Positions 26,801 to 35,535 of a stretch of 64,000 nt of DNA are shown here, piece by piece. The stretch lies in NCBI RefSeq assembly GCF_030270605.1, contig NZ_BSYJ01000002.1:558001-622000 (forward strand), read 5' to 3'. The notes below the pieces were generated by a model. It worked only from the letters and a program-made list of their open reading frames with translations. It made no database searches and was not told the origin of the DNA. Position 1 is the stretch's first letter. Each line of letters starts with the position of its first letter. Both the position numbers and the translations under genes were made by a program. This DNA is from Biformimicrobium ophioploci. Lineage in GTDB: Bacteria; Pseudomonadota; Gammaproteobacteria; Pseudomonadales; Cellvibrionaceae.

Positions 26801-29026
26801 ATGAAAGGCCAAACCATAAAGCTTAATAAGCTGACCTTTGCCATTGCCGCAGCTGTTGCTGCCAGCGCTTCCAGCGTTGCAGCGCAGGAGAGTGGATACA
26901 CTCTGGAAGAGGTAACTGTCACCGCGCAGAAGCGCGTTCAAACCCTGCAGGAAGTGCCGATTTCCGTGGCTACCATGCAGGATGAAAAGGTCGACGCCAT
27001 GCTGAGTGGCGGTGGCGATATCCTTAACGTCGCTGCTGCGGTTCCGGGCCTGTACGCGGAATCCTCCAACGGCCGCGCTGCCCCGCGTTTCTACATTCGC
27101 GGCCTGGGCAACACCGATTTTGACCTGGCGGCCTCCCAGCCGGTTTCCGTGGTCATGGATGACGTGGTCATGGAAAACGTGATCCTGAAGAGCTTCCCGC
27201 TGTTCGACGTCGAGCAGGTGGAAGTGATCCGTGGCCCGCAGGGTACCCTGTTCGGTCGCAACACCACTGCAGGTATCGTCAAGTTCGATACCGTCAAGCC
27301 GAGCTTTGACACCGACGCCAAGTTCAAGTCCTCCGTAGGCAGCTTCGGTACCCAGGACCTGGAAGGTGCGTTCGGCACCAGCATTATCGACGGCAAGCTG
27401 GCAGCGCGTTTTGCAGCGGTCTCCCGTCACCGCAATGACTGGATCGACAACGACTACACCGGTGAAAAAGACGCCATGGGCGGCCACCGCGACGTTGCCT
27501 ACCGCGGCTCTTTCCTGTGGACCCCGACTGACGACCTGTCAGTGCTGCTGAGCCACCAGGAGCGCGAGCTGGAAGGTACTGCTTCCATCTTCCGCGCCAA
27601 CATCTTTACCACTGGTAAGGATGGCCTGAATGAAAACTATGATCGTGACACCGTCTGGTACGACGACACGCACAACAACCCGCAGGGTATCGATGCCTCC
27701 GGCACCAACCTGAAGGTCGAGTGGGACTTTGGTGGCGCGACCATCACCTCTGTAACCTCCCTGCAGAAGGCCGACAGCTTCTCCAAGGGCGATATCGACG
27801 GCGGCTGGGTTGACTTTGCCACTGGCGCAACCGGCCCGGGCTTTATCCCGTTCGGCGCGACCACTGAAGACCAGTCTGACCAGGAGCAGTTCACCCAGGA
27901 AGTTCGCCTGGCAACTGACCTCGAAGGCCCGTTCAACTGGCAGGCCGGCTGGTTCTACTTTGATTCTGATCTGAAAGTCACCAGCATCGATGGTTTCTTC
28001 GGCGCGACCGACGTAACCCACAAGAATGAGACCTGGGCTGTATTCGGCCAGGCGACCTACGATGTATCCGACAAGCTGACCCTGACTGGCGGCCTGCGTT
28101 ATACCGATGACGAGAAAGGCCTGGACGTTGGCGAGCAGAACGTTGACGGCTTCGCTGCCGTGATCGGCGTCGCTTCTGTACAGGACTACGATCCGGTACG
28201 CGTGCAGGACGACCAGGTTTCCTGGGAAGTGGCTGCCAACTATGACGTTGATGGCGACAGCAGCGTATTTGCCCGTATTGCCAACGGCTTCCGTGCCCAG
28301 TCCATTCAGGCCCGCGACGTAGCATTCGAAGGTGCGCCTTCTGTAGCAGAGGCCGAGACCATCAACTCCATCGAAGCCGGCTACAAGGCTGACTTGATGG
28401 AAGGTCGTGCTCGACTGAACGCCGCAGTGTTCTACTACGTGGTAGACGATATGCAGCTGTCCGCGATTGGCGGTGCCAACAACGGCAACAGCCTGATGAA
28501 CGCCGACAAGGGCGTGGGTTACGGCTTTGAAGCAGACCTGGAATTCGCTGCTACCGAAAACCTGCTGCTGACCGGTGGTATTGGTTACGCCAAGACCGAG
28601 CTGCAAGACAGCACCCTGGCGACCGCGCCGTGTGGTTCCGGCCAGTGCACCGTTCTGGACCCGCTGGACGCCAACGGCAACGCATTGCTGGACGGCAACC
28701 CGTTCCAGGCTGCCCCGGAAATGACGTTCAACTTCACCGCACGTTACAGCTACCCGCTGGAAAACGGTGAGCTGTACGCGTTTACCGACTGGGTTTACAC
28801 CGGTGAAACCAACCTGTCCCTGTACGAAGCTGTCGAGTTCAAGACCGACGGTCAGTACGAAGGCGGCCTGCGCACCGGTTGGATGAACGATACCTTTGAT
28901 GTGGCGCTGTTCGGTCGTAACATCACCGACGAAGAAAATATCAAGGGCTTCATCGACTTCAACAACAACACCGGCTTCGTTAACGAGCCGACCGTTTGGG
29001 GTGTAGACTTCAGCGTAACGCTGTAA
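26801..29026 (+). CDS. TonB-dependent outer-membrane receptor, possibly nucleoside uptake
   Basis: A 741-residue receptor. A signal peptide of about 28 residues ends A-V-A-A; the mature N-terminus carries the TonB-box-like T-V-T-A-Q-K-R. The plug domain shows F-Y-I-R-G-L-G-N-T-D-F and V-I-R-G-P-Q-G-T-L-F-G-R-N-T-T-A-G, and the rest is beta-barrel. It would import a substrate across the outer membrane using TonB-ExbBD energy. Substrate assignment is by context only: the following genes catabolise deoxyribonucleosides, so nucleosides or nucleotides are a plausible cargo. Codon use is strongly biased (few rare codons), suggesting high expression. A terminator follows at once, so it is transcribed at least partly on its own. 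Confidence 0.93.
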   Translation: MKGQTIKLNKLTFAIAAAVAASASSVAAQESGYTLEEVTVTAQKRVQTLQEVPISVATMQDEKVDAMLSGGGDILNVAAAVPGLYAESSNGRAAPRFYIRGLGNTDFDLAASQPVSVVMDDVVMENVILKSFPLFDVEQVEVIRGPQGTLFGRNTTAGIVKFDTVKPSFDTDAKFKSSVGSFGTQDLEGAFGTSIIDGKLAARFAAVSRHRNDWIDNDYTGEKDAMGGHRDVAYRGSFLWTPTDDLSVLLSHQERELEGTASIFRANIFTTGKDGLNENYDRDTVWYDDTHNNPQGIDASGTNLKVEWDFGGATITSVTSLQKADSFSKGDIDGGWVDFATGATGPGFIPFGATTEDQSDQEQFTQEVRLATDLEGPFNWQAGWFYFDSDLKVTSIDGFFGATDVTHKNETWAVFGQATYDVSDKLTLTGGLRYTDDEKGLDVGEQNVDGFAAVIGVASVQDYDPVRVQDDQVSWEVAANYDVDGDSSVFARIANGFRAQSIQARDVAFEGAPSVAEAETINSIEAGYKADLMEGRARLNAAVFYYVVDDMQLSAIGGANNGNSLMNADKGVGYGFEADLEFAATENLLLTGGIGYAKTELQDSTLATAPCGSGQCTVLDPLDANGNALLDGNPFQAAPEMTFNFTARYSYPLENGELYAFTDWVYTGETNLSLYEAVEFKTDGQYEGGLRTGWMNDTFDVALFGRNITDEENIKGFIDFNNNTGFVNEPTVWGVDFSVTL

Positions 29027-29046
29027 GCCGACCTTACGGTGGTTGG

Positions 29047-29074
29047 AAAAACGGGCCTCTGGCCCGTTTTTTTT
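29047..29074 (+). terminator. Rho-independent terminator after TonB receptor
   Basis: Stem AACGGGCC / GGCCCGTT with a TCT loop followed by eight T, about 20 bases after the receptor stop codon. It separates the receptor from the downstream catabolic genes. Confidence 0.9.
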
Positions 29075-29094
29075 GGATGAAAATTCGGTAAATT

Positions 29095-29107
29095 GTGAGA
29101 ATTTCAC
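29095..29107. promoter_or_regulatory. Possible operator dyad upstream of amidohydrolase
   Basis: GTGAGAATTTCAC has matching GTGA/TCAC arms around a 5-base centre, located 17 bases before the amidohydrolase ATG. The arms resemble CRP-type half sites but the spacer is one base too short for a standard CRP site. Low-confidence regulatory candidate. Confidence 0.25.
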
Positions 29108-29123
29108 GGCTATGGGGAACGCC

Positions 29124-30548
29124 ATGCGCATCTTTTTCGGGATCCTTTTTAGCAGCCTGCTTGTGGCGGCTGCACACGGGGCGAGTCGTGCAGACCTTAT
29201 CGTTTATGGCGATTACCTCGTCACTATGGGTGAGGGTGATGGTGAGGCCGGCAGCGTCATCGAGCAGGGCGCCGTTGCCGTGGTGGGCAACGATATCGTC
29301 GCGGTTGGGCCCCGGGCAGAGATAGACCGGGAATATTCCGCCGCGCGGGTGGTTCCCGGAAAAGGACGCGTCTTGATGCCAGGACTGGTCAACGGGCATA
29401 CGCATACCTCAATGACCCTGTTCCGAGGCATGGTGGATGACCTCGACCTGATGACCTGGCTGAACCAGTACGTATTCCCGCTGGAAGGCCAGTTCGTGGA
29501 CCCGGAGTTTGTGCGTATCGGCACGGAACTGGCGTGCCTGGAGATGATCCGCGGCGGTACCACCACGTTTGTGGACATGTATTTCTACCCGGATGTGATC
29601 GCTGATGTTACCGAGCGCTGTGGCCTGCGCGCGGTGGTGGGCGCACCGATGATCGATTACCCGAGCCCCGGCTTCAAAGGCTGGGAGGACTCCTTCGCAG
29701 CCGGCCGGGCGTTTGTTTCCGCACGTCAGGGCAAGCACGAACGTATCACGCCGGCCTTTGCCCCGCATGCGCCCTACACCGTGGTCCCGGAGCACCTGGA
29801 GCAGGTGCTGGCCGCGGCGAAGGAGCTGAATGCGCCAATCAGCATGCACCTGGCAGAGGCGCCTGCCGAAACCAAAATGATCCGTGAAAACTACGGCACC
29901 ACCCCGGTGGCACATGTGGAAGAGCTGGGGATGCTGGATCACACGCTGATCGCTGCGCACATGGTGCAACCGACCAAAGCGGAGATCCGCATGCTGCCCG
30001 GGCATCCTGTAGGCGCGATCCACAACCCGACCTCCAACCTGAAGCTGGCCGCGGGCATAGCGCCGGTACCGGAAATGCTGGCTGCCGGTGCAAAAGTAGG
30101 ACTGGGTACCGATGGCGCGGCGAGCAACAACGATCTCGACCTCTGGGAAGAAATGCGACTGGCGGCCCTGCTGCACAAGGCGCGACTTTCAGACCCCACT
30201 GTCATGCCGGCTATCAGTGCGCTGCGGATGGCCACCAGCGGCGGTGCTGCTGCAATCGGCATGGGTGAGAGCGTGGGTAAACTGGCGCCGGGCATGCGCG
30301 CCGATATGATCCAGGTCTCCCTGGAGAATACCCGTCTGGTGCCGCTCTACAATGTAATATCGCACCTGGTCTATGCAGTGAAATCAGACGATGTCGTTAC
30401 GACGGTCGTGTCGGGCAAGGTTTTGATGGAAAATGGCCGGGTGCTCAGCCTGGATGCCGGCAAGGTACGTGCTGCGGCGCGGCAGAAGGCGGTTGAGATT
30501 GCGAAGGCCATTGCGGCCGGTGAGAAAGACCGCAGCTCTTCGGAATAG
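29124..30548 (+). CDS. Exported amidohydrolase, MtaD/adenosine-deaminase-like
   Basis: A 474-residue metal-dependent amidohydrolase of the MTA/SAH deaminase (MtaD) and chlorohydrolase group. Metal ligands are in N-G-H-T-H-T-S-M; later A-P-H-A-P-Y-T-V, H-M-V-Q and G-T-D-G-A-A-S-N-N-D-L-D complete the site. Unlike cytosolic MtaD proteins it starts with a signal peptide (F-F-G-I-L-F-S-S-L-L-V-A-A-A-H-G), so deamination would occur in the periplasm. ATG 29124 is chosen because GGGGA lies 6 bases upstream and the signal peptide starts there. Downstream genes (deoC, nucleoside transporter, deoB, deoD) suggest that it deaminates imported adenosine or deoxyadenosine-like nucleosides. The substrate is inferred. 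Confidence 0.85.
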   Translation: MRIFFGILFSSLLVAAAHGASRADLIVYGDYLVTMGEGDGEAGSVIEQGAVAVVGNDIVAVGPRAEIDREYSAARVVPGKGRVLMPGLVNGHTHTSMTLFRGMVDDLDLMTWLNQYVFPLEGQFVDPEFVRIGTELACLEMIRGGTTTFVDMYFYPDVIADVTERCGLRAVVGAPMIDYPSPGFKGWEDSFAAGRAFVSARQGKHERITPAFAPHAPYTVVPEHLEQVLAAAKELNAPISMHLAEAPAETKMIRENYGTTPVAHVEELGMLDHTLIAAHMVQPTKAEIRMLPGHPVGAIHNPTSNLKLAAGIAPVPEMLAAGAKVGLGTDGAASNNDLDLWEEMRLAALLHKARLSDPTVMPAISALRMATSGGAAAIGMGESVGKLAPGMRADMIQVSLENTRLVPLYNVISHLVYAVKSDDVVTTVVSGKVLMENGRVLSLDAGKVRAAARQKAVEIAKAIAAGEKDRSSSE

Positions 30549-30601
30549 TGTGAAGGTCGCAACGAGCGCGGCTGAAAATTTAAGTGGTATTGACTGGAAA
30601 T

Positions 30602-31552
30602 ATGGATCTTCTGAACCCTGGAACAGGATTCCGGCCGGAATGGCTGGAAGACCTGCATGTGAACCAGAGCGCTGTTGAGCGGCGTGTGGCAACCCTGAAA
30701 AACCGTCGCTCCCTCAAGAAAGAGTGGCAGGCGGCCTGGCTGCTGAAAGCGATTTCCTGTATTGACCTGACGACGCTCTCCGGCGATGACACACCGGGCA
30801 AGGTCCGGCGCCTGTGTGGCAAGGCGCGCAATCCCGTGCGTGCCGATATCCTGGAGGACCTGGGCGTTGCCGATATGGCACTCACCACCGGCGCGGTCTG
30901 CGTGTACCACTCGATGGTGAAAACCGCAGTCGATGCGCTGGCTGGCACCGGTATTCCGGTCGCTGCTGTGTCCACCGGCTTTCCCGCCTGCATGTCACCG
31001 ATGGAATTGCGGCTGAAAGAAATCGAGGCTTCCGTGGCAGATGGTGCCACCGAGATCGATATTGTCATCACCCGTGCCTATGTCCTGACCGGTAACTGGC
31101 AGGCGTTGTATGACGAGGTGCTGGCGTATCGGAAGGCCTGTGGCAAGGCGCACATGAAGGCGATCATTTCCACGGGGCAGCTGGCCACGCTGAACAATGT
31201 CGCCATGGCCTCGATGGTTTGCATGATGGCGGGCTCGGACTTCATCAAGACGTCCACCGGCATGGAAGCGGTGAATGCCACGCTGGAGGTCAGCCTGGTG
31301 ATGATCCGCATGATCCGGCGCTATCACGAACTGACCGGGTACAAGGTGGGCTTCAAACCGGCCGGCGGCATCAGCACCGCCAAGGACAGCCTGAATTACC
31401 TGGTCCTGATCAAGGAGGAGCTGGGACACGACTGGCTCAATCCGGAAATGTTCCGCTTCGGTGCATCCAGCCTGCTTGGCGATATCGAGCGCCAGCTTGA
31501 ACACCACGTAACCGGATCCTATTCCGCCGCGCACAGGCATCCTCTGGGCTAA
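30602..31552 (+). CDS. deoC: Deoxyribose-phosphate aldolase
   Basis: A 316-residue class I aldolase splitting 2-deoxyribose-5-phosphate into glyceraldehyde-3-phosphate and acetaldehyde. The Schiff-base lysine is Lys216 in F-I-K-T-S-T-G, and the second conserved Lys252 is in G-F-K-P-A-G-G-I. It is longer than E. coli DeoC (259 residues) because of an N-terminal extension, like the longer eukaryotic-type DERA proteins. The ATG at 30602 is preferred to an upstream GTG (30584). It lies 53 bases after the amidohydrolase and 2 bases before the aldehyde dehydrogenase, so the operon is compact. Confidence 0.95.
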   Translation: MDLLNPGTGFRPEWLEDLHVNQSAVERRVATLKNRRSLKKEWQAAWLLKAISCIDLTTLSGDDTPGKVRRLCGKARNPVRADILEDLGVADMALTTGAVCVYHSMVKTAVDALAGTGIPVAAVSTGFPACMSPMELRLKEIEASVADGATEIDIVITRAYVLTGNWQALYDEVLAYRKACGKAHMKAIISTGQLATLNNVAMASMVCMMAGSDFIKTSTGMEAVNATLEVSLVMIRMIRRYHELTGYKVGFKPAGGISTAKDSLNYLVLIKEELGHDWLNPEMFRFGASSLLGDIERQLEHHVTGSYSAAHRHPLG

Positions 31553-31554
31553 AT

Positions 31555-33939
31555 ATGACAATCAAAGATATTTTCAACGACATGAGTTACGGACCGGCGC
31601 CAGAAGGCACTGACAAGGTGGATCAGTGGCTGGCAGGCCACAAAGATGGTTTTGGCCTGTATATCGATGGCAAGTGGATTGGCTCCAAAGGGGACAAGAG
31701 CTTTACCAGCAGCAATCCCGCCAACGGCAAGAAGCTGGCGAAGCTGGCGCAGGCGGGCGATGCCGACGTCGATGCGGCAGTGAAGGCAGCGCGAAAAGCG
31801 CAGCCCAAGTGGGAATCGCTGGGGGGCCACGGTCGCGCAAAGTACCTTTATGCGCTGGCGCGCCTGCTGCAAAAGCATGCACGAAAATTTGCGGTGCTCG
31901 AGACACTGGATAATGGCAAGCCGATCCGCGAGACCCGTGACATCGATATCCCGCTGGCGGTGCGACACTTCTATCATCATGCCGGTTGGGCGCAACTGCA
32001 GGAAAGTGAATTTCCCGAGCATACTGCGATCGGTGTGGTCGGCCAGATTATCCCGTGGAATTTCCCCCTGTTGATGCTGGCCTGGAAAGTGGCACCTGCG
32101 ATTGCGGCGGGAAATACCGTGGTACTGAAACCGGCTGAATACACCAGCCTGACCGCGCTGATGTTTGCAGAACTGTGCCAAGAAGCGGGCCTGCCGGCGG
32201 GTGTGGTCAATATCGTCACAGGTGATGGCAGTACTGGTGAATTACTGGTGGACCACAAGGACGTCGACAAGCTGGCGTTTACCGGTTCAACGGAAGTCGG
32301 GCGCCTGATCAAGGCGCGCACTGCTGGCACCGGCAAGAAGTTGACACTGGAGCTGGGCGGCAAGTCGCCGTTTATCGTTTTTGATGATGCGGACCTGGAT
32401 GCGGCTGTAGAGGGCCTGGTGGATGCAATCTGGTTCAACCAGGGGCAGGTCTGCTGCGCGGGCTCCCGCCTGCTGGTGCAGGAAGGTGTAGAGCAGGCGT
32501 TGCTGGAAAAAATCCGCTTGCGCATGCAGACCCTGCGGGTCGGTGATCCGCTCGACAAGAATACCGATATCGGTGCCATCGTGGACAAGGTGCAGAAGAA
32601 GCGCATCGAAGGCCTGGTGCAACAGGGTGTAGAGCAGGGGGCAACGCTTTGGCAACCAGAGCGGCAACCGGACAGTGCATTCCCTGATGCCGGCTGTTTC
32701 TATCCGCCCACACTGCTGACCAATGTGGACAGCAGCAATATTGTCGCAATCGAGGAAATCTTCGGGCCGGTACTTTCGGTCCTGTCGTTCCGTACCCAGA
32801 AAGAAGCGATTACGCTGGCGAACAATTCCCGTTACGGGCTGGCTGCGAGCGTCTGGTCAGAAAACCTGAATCGTGCGCTGGACGTGGCGCCGCAGCTAAA
32901 AGCCGGTGTGGTGTGGGTGAACTGCACCAACCAGTTTGATGCGGCTTGTGGGTTCGGCGGCTATCGCGAATCCGGCTTTGGCCGAGAGGGCGGGCGCGAG
33001 GGTATGTTCGAATACCTGGCGCCGGTGCGCGGCAAGACCGCTGCGGAGCAGGACCTGCCAGTACCGGAAGTCAGCGGGCAGCAGCAAGCGGGTATCGACC
33101 AGACCGCAAAACTCTATATCGGCGGCAAGCAGGCGCGTCCGGACAGCGGCAATAGCCTGCCGGTGATATCAGCCAAAGGCGTGCAGATTGGCCTCGTCGG
33201 AGAGGGCAGTCGCAAGGATATTCGCAATGCTGTTGAGGCGGCGTTCAAGGCAGAGGGCTGGTCACGTACCAGTGCCCATAACCGTGCCCAGATCCTGTAT
33301 TACATCGCGGAGAACCTGGGCTATCGCGCGGATGAATTTACTGCACGGCTGGTTTCCCTCACCGGCGTCGATAAAAAGCAGGCCCAGCGTGAAGTGGAGC
33401 TGTCGATCGAGCGGCTGTTTTTCTACGCTGCCTGGGCGGACAAGTATGACGGCGCGGTACACCAGCCACCGCTGAAGGGCGTTGCGCTGGCCATGAACGA
33501 GCCGCTGGGCATTGTCGGTATCGGTTGCCCGGACGCCGCTCCATTGCTCGCCATGGTTTCCATGCTGGCACCGGTGATCGCCATGGGCAACCGCGCCGTA
33601 CTGGTACCGTCGCAGCGCTTCCCGCTGCTGGCTACCGACCTGTATCAGGTACTGGAAACATCTGATGTGCCGGCAGGTGTGGTCAATATCGTCACGGGTG
33701 CGCGTGACAGCCTGATGCAGGTACTGGCTGACCACTACCAGGTGGATGGTGTCTGGTATTGCGGCAGTGCCGAGGGCTCGGCCCGGGTTGAAGCGGCCTC
33801 AGCCGGTAACCTCAAGCGGAACTGGGTGAATCATGGCATTGCGCGTGACTGGTTTGGTGCGGAGGGCGCCGGGCGGGAGTTCCTGCGTGAAGCAACACAG
33901 GTGAAGAACGTCTGGGTGCCTTACGGGGATTCGATATGA
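31555..33939 (+). CDS. Two-domain aldehyde dehydrogenase (ALDH16-like)
   Basis: A 794-residue protein made of two ALDH folds in tandem. The first domain is complete: I-I-P-W-N-F-P for NAD binding, L-E-L-G-G-K-S-P with the general-base Glu, and F-N-Q-G-Q-V-C-C with catalytic Cys300. The second (from about residue 515) keeps the A-A-W-A-D-K-Y-D and E-P-L-G-I-V-G-I blocks but has no matching Cys in its expected segment, so it is probably structural. The likely role is oxidation of the acetaldehyde released by DeoC. Starts 2 bases after deoC and overlaps the next gene by four bases (ATGA). Confidence 0.92.
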   Translation: MTIKDIFNDMSYGPAPEGTDKVDQWLAGHKDGFGLYIDGKWIGSKGDKSFTSSNPANGKKLAKLAQAGDADVDAAVKAARKAQPKWESLGGHGRAKYLYALARLLQKHARKFAVLETLDNGKPIRETRDIDIPLAVRHFYHHAGWAQLQESEFPEHTAIGVVGQIIPWNFPLLMLAWKVAPAIAAGNTVVLKPAEYTSLTALMFAELCQEAGLPAGVVNIVTGDGSTGELLVDHKDVDKLAFTGSTEVGRLIKARTAGTGKKLTLELGGKSPFIVFDDADLDAAVEGLVDAIWFNQGQVCCAGSRLLVQEGVEQALLEKIRLRMQTLRVGDPLDKNTDIGAIVDKVQKKRIEGLVQQGVEQGATLWQPERQPDSAFPDAGCFYPPTLLTNVDSSNIVAIEEIFGPVLSVLSFRTQKEAITLANNSRYGLAASVWSENLNRALDVAPQLKAGVVWVNCTNQFDAACGFGGYRESGFGREGGREGMFEYLAPVRGKTAAEQDLPVPEVSGQQQAGIDQTAKLYIGGKQARPDSGNSLPVISAKGVQIGLVGEGSRKDIRNAVEAAFKAEGWSRTSAHNRAQILYYIAENLGYRADEFTARLVSLTGVDKKQAQREVELSIERLFFYAAWADKYDGAVHQPPLKGVALAMNEPLGIVGIGCPDAAPLLAMVSMLAPVIAMGNRAVLVPSQRFPLLATDLYQVLETSDVPAGVVNIVTGARDSLMQVLADHYQVDGVWYCGSAEGSARVEAASAGNLKRNWVNHGIARDWFGAEGAGREFLREATQVKNVWVPYGDSI

Positions 33940-35504
33940 GCATGATCGAAGCCCTGCAGAAAGCGGAGGCTTACCCGCATCCGGTCGGTGAGGTCTCGCT
34001 GGCGGAAACCCATATTTCCTGGGTATTCCTGAGCGGTGACTATGCCTATAAGGTCAAGAAACCGATGGACTTCGGCTTTCTCGATTTTTCCACGCTGGCA
34101 CAGCGCAAGCACTTCTGTGAAGAGGAGTTGCGCCTCAACCGCCGTTTTGCGCCACAGCTTTACCTGGACGTGGTGCCGGTCACCCGCGAGGGTGACAGCT
34201 TCGCGTTTGCTGGTGCGGGTGAAGCGGTGGATTATGCCGTGCGCATGACCCAGTTCGATAGCGAGTCGCTACTGGATCGCAAGGCCGCGGCAGGTGAGCT
34301 ACAGGCAAGCGGTATCCGCAAGATTGGCCGGGCCATTGCGGACTTTCATGCGGCGCTGGCAAAGGAGCCAGCTCCGGACTCCGGTATTACCCCGCGCCCT
34401 GGTTCCCCGGAGGCGGCCTGGGCGCCGGCCCAGCAGAATTTTGAACAGGTGGAACCGCTGCTCGCGCGTGCGGAGGACTTGCAGAAGCTGGATGCCATCA
34501 GGCAGTGGTCGGAGCAAAGCTTCGCCGGGCTCGAGGCCTTTATGCGGCAGCGCCTGGAAAACGGCTTTGTGCGCGAGTGCCACGGTGACCTGCACCTGGG
34601 CAATATGGTACAGATCGATGGCGAAGTGGTTTTCTTTGATTGCATTGAATTCAACCCGAGTTTTCGCCAGATCGATGTGGCCTGTGAGCTGGCATTTACG
34701 GTCATGGATCTGGAGGCACGCGGGATGGCGGACCACGCCAGCCTGTTGCTGAATACCTACCTCGAAGAGAGTGGGGATTACGATGGCCTCCGGGTGCTGA
34801 ATTTCTACAAAGTCTATTTCGCGCTGGTGCGCGCCAAGGTCACACTTTTTCAGGCACACGGTGTCCCGGCAGAGGAACTGGCGCAACATGCGGTTTACCC
34901 GGAGTTCCTGAAGTACCTCAACCTGGCCCTCGGCTATACCCGCGGCGAGTCTCCGTTTGTGGCGATGATGCATGGGGTTTCCGGCAGTGGAAAGTCCACA
35001 GTCGCGGAAGCCATTGCCGGCGCAAGTGGTGCGATCCGGGTACGTTCCGATGTTGAGCGCAAGCGCCTGTATGGCCTTGCGCCCGGCGATAGCAGCAACA
35101 AGGACATCTATTCCCGGGAGGCCACAATACGGACGTTCGATCGCCTTGCGGAACTGGTACAGGTCATTACCTCGGCCGGCTTCTCGTGTATTGTGGATGC
35201 GACCTTCCTGCATCGTGAGGTACGTGACAGGTTTGTTACGTTGGCTACTGAGCTTGGTTGTCGCGCACGCATTCTCGACTGCCGGCTGGACGAGGAAACC
35301 CTGGTGCGTCGTCTGGATGCGCGCACGGAGCGGGGTGATGATGTTTCCGAGGCCACCGTGGAGATCATGCGCCTGCAGCAGGGTGACAGGGATGCGCTGG
35401 CGGCGGTAGAGCTGGCTTACACCACTGAGATCGATGCGAGTGATTATCTCTCAGGTGATCAGCTGGACGCGGTGCTGGAATCACTCGGACACACCAACAC
35501 ATAA
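33936..35504 (+). CDS. APH-like kinase fused to P-loop (AAA/zeta-type) ATPase
   Basis: A 522-residue two-domain protein. The N-terminal half (to about 330) is an aminoglycoside-phosphotransferase-like kinase, with the catalytic loop H-G-D-L-H-L-G-N and the following F-F-D-C-I-E-F metal site. The C-terminal half is a P-loop kinase with Walker [10 protein letters not shown] and later V-D-A-T-F-L, like gluconate- or zeta-toxin-type kinases. Such fusions are widespread but have no settled function. Its place between the aldehyde dehydrogenase and the nucleoside transporter, overlapping the former by 4 bases, suggests a role in nucleoside or sugar phosphorylation, unproven. Confidence 0.82.
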   Translation: MSMIEALQKAEAYPHPVGEVSLAETHISWVFLSGDYAYKVKKPMDFGFLDFSTLAQRKHFCEEELRLNRRFAPQLYLDVVPVTREGDSFAFAGAGEAVDYAVRMTQFDSESLLDRKAAAGELQASGIRKIGRAIADFHAALAKEPAPDSGITPRPGSPEAAWAPAQQNFEQVEPLLARAEDLQKLDAIRQWSEQSFAGLEAFMRQRLENGFVRECHGDLHLGNMVQIDGEVVFFDCIEFNPSFRQIDVACELAFTVMDLEARGMADHASLLLNTYLEESGDYDGLRVLNFYKVYFALVRAKVTLFQAHGVPAEELAQHAVYPEFLKYLNLALGYTRGESPFVAMMHGVSGSGKSTVAEAIAGASGAIRVRSDVERKRLYGLAPGDSSNKDIYSREATIRTFDRLAELVQVITSAGFSCIVDATFLHREVRDRFVTLATELGCRARILDCRLDEETLVRRLDARTERGDDVSEATVEIMRLQQGDRDALAAVELAYTTEIDASDYLSGDQLDAVLESLGHTNT

Positions 35505-35535
35505 CAATAAAAACTATATATCGGGGAATATCACT

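Noticed and set aside
29095-29107. CRP binding site before the amidohydrolase
   Set aside because: Half-site arms fit but the spacer is 5 rather than 6 bases; kept only as a weak operator candidate.
27539-29131. 530-codon open frame antisense to the TonB receptor
   Set aside because: Mirror of the strongly codon-biased receptor gene; no start signal or family motif.
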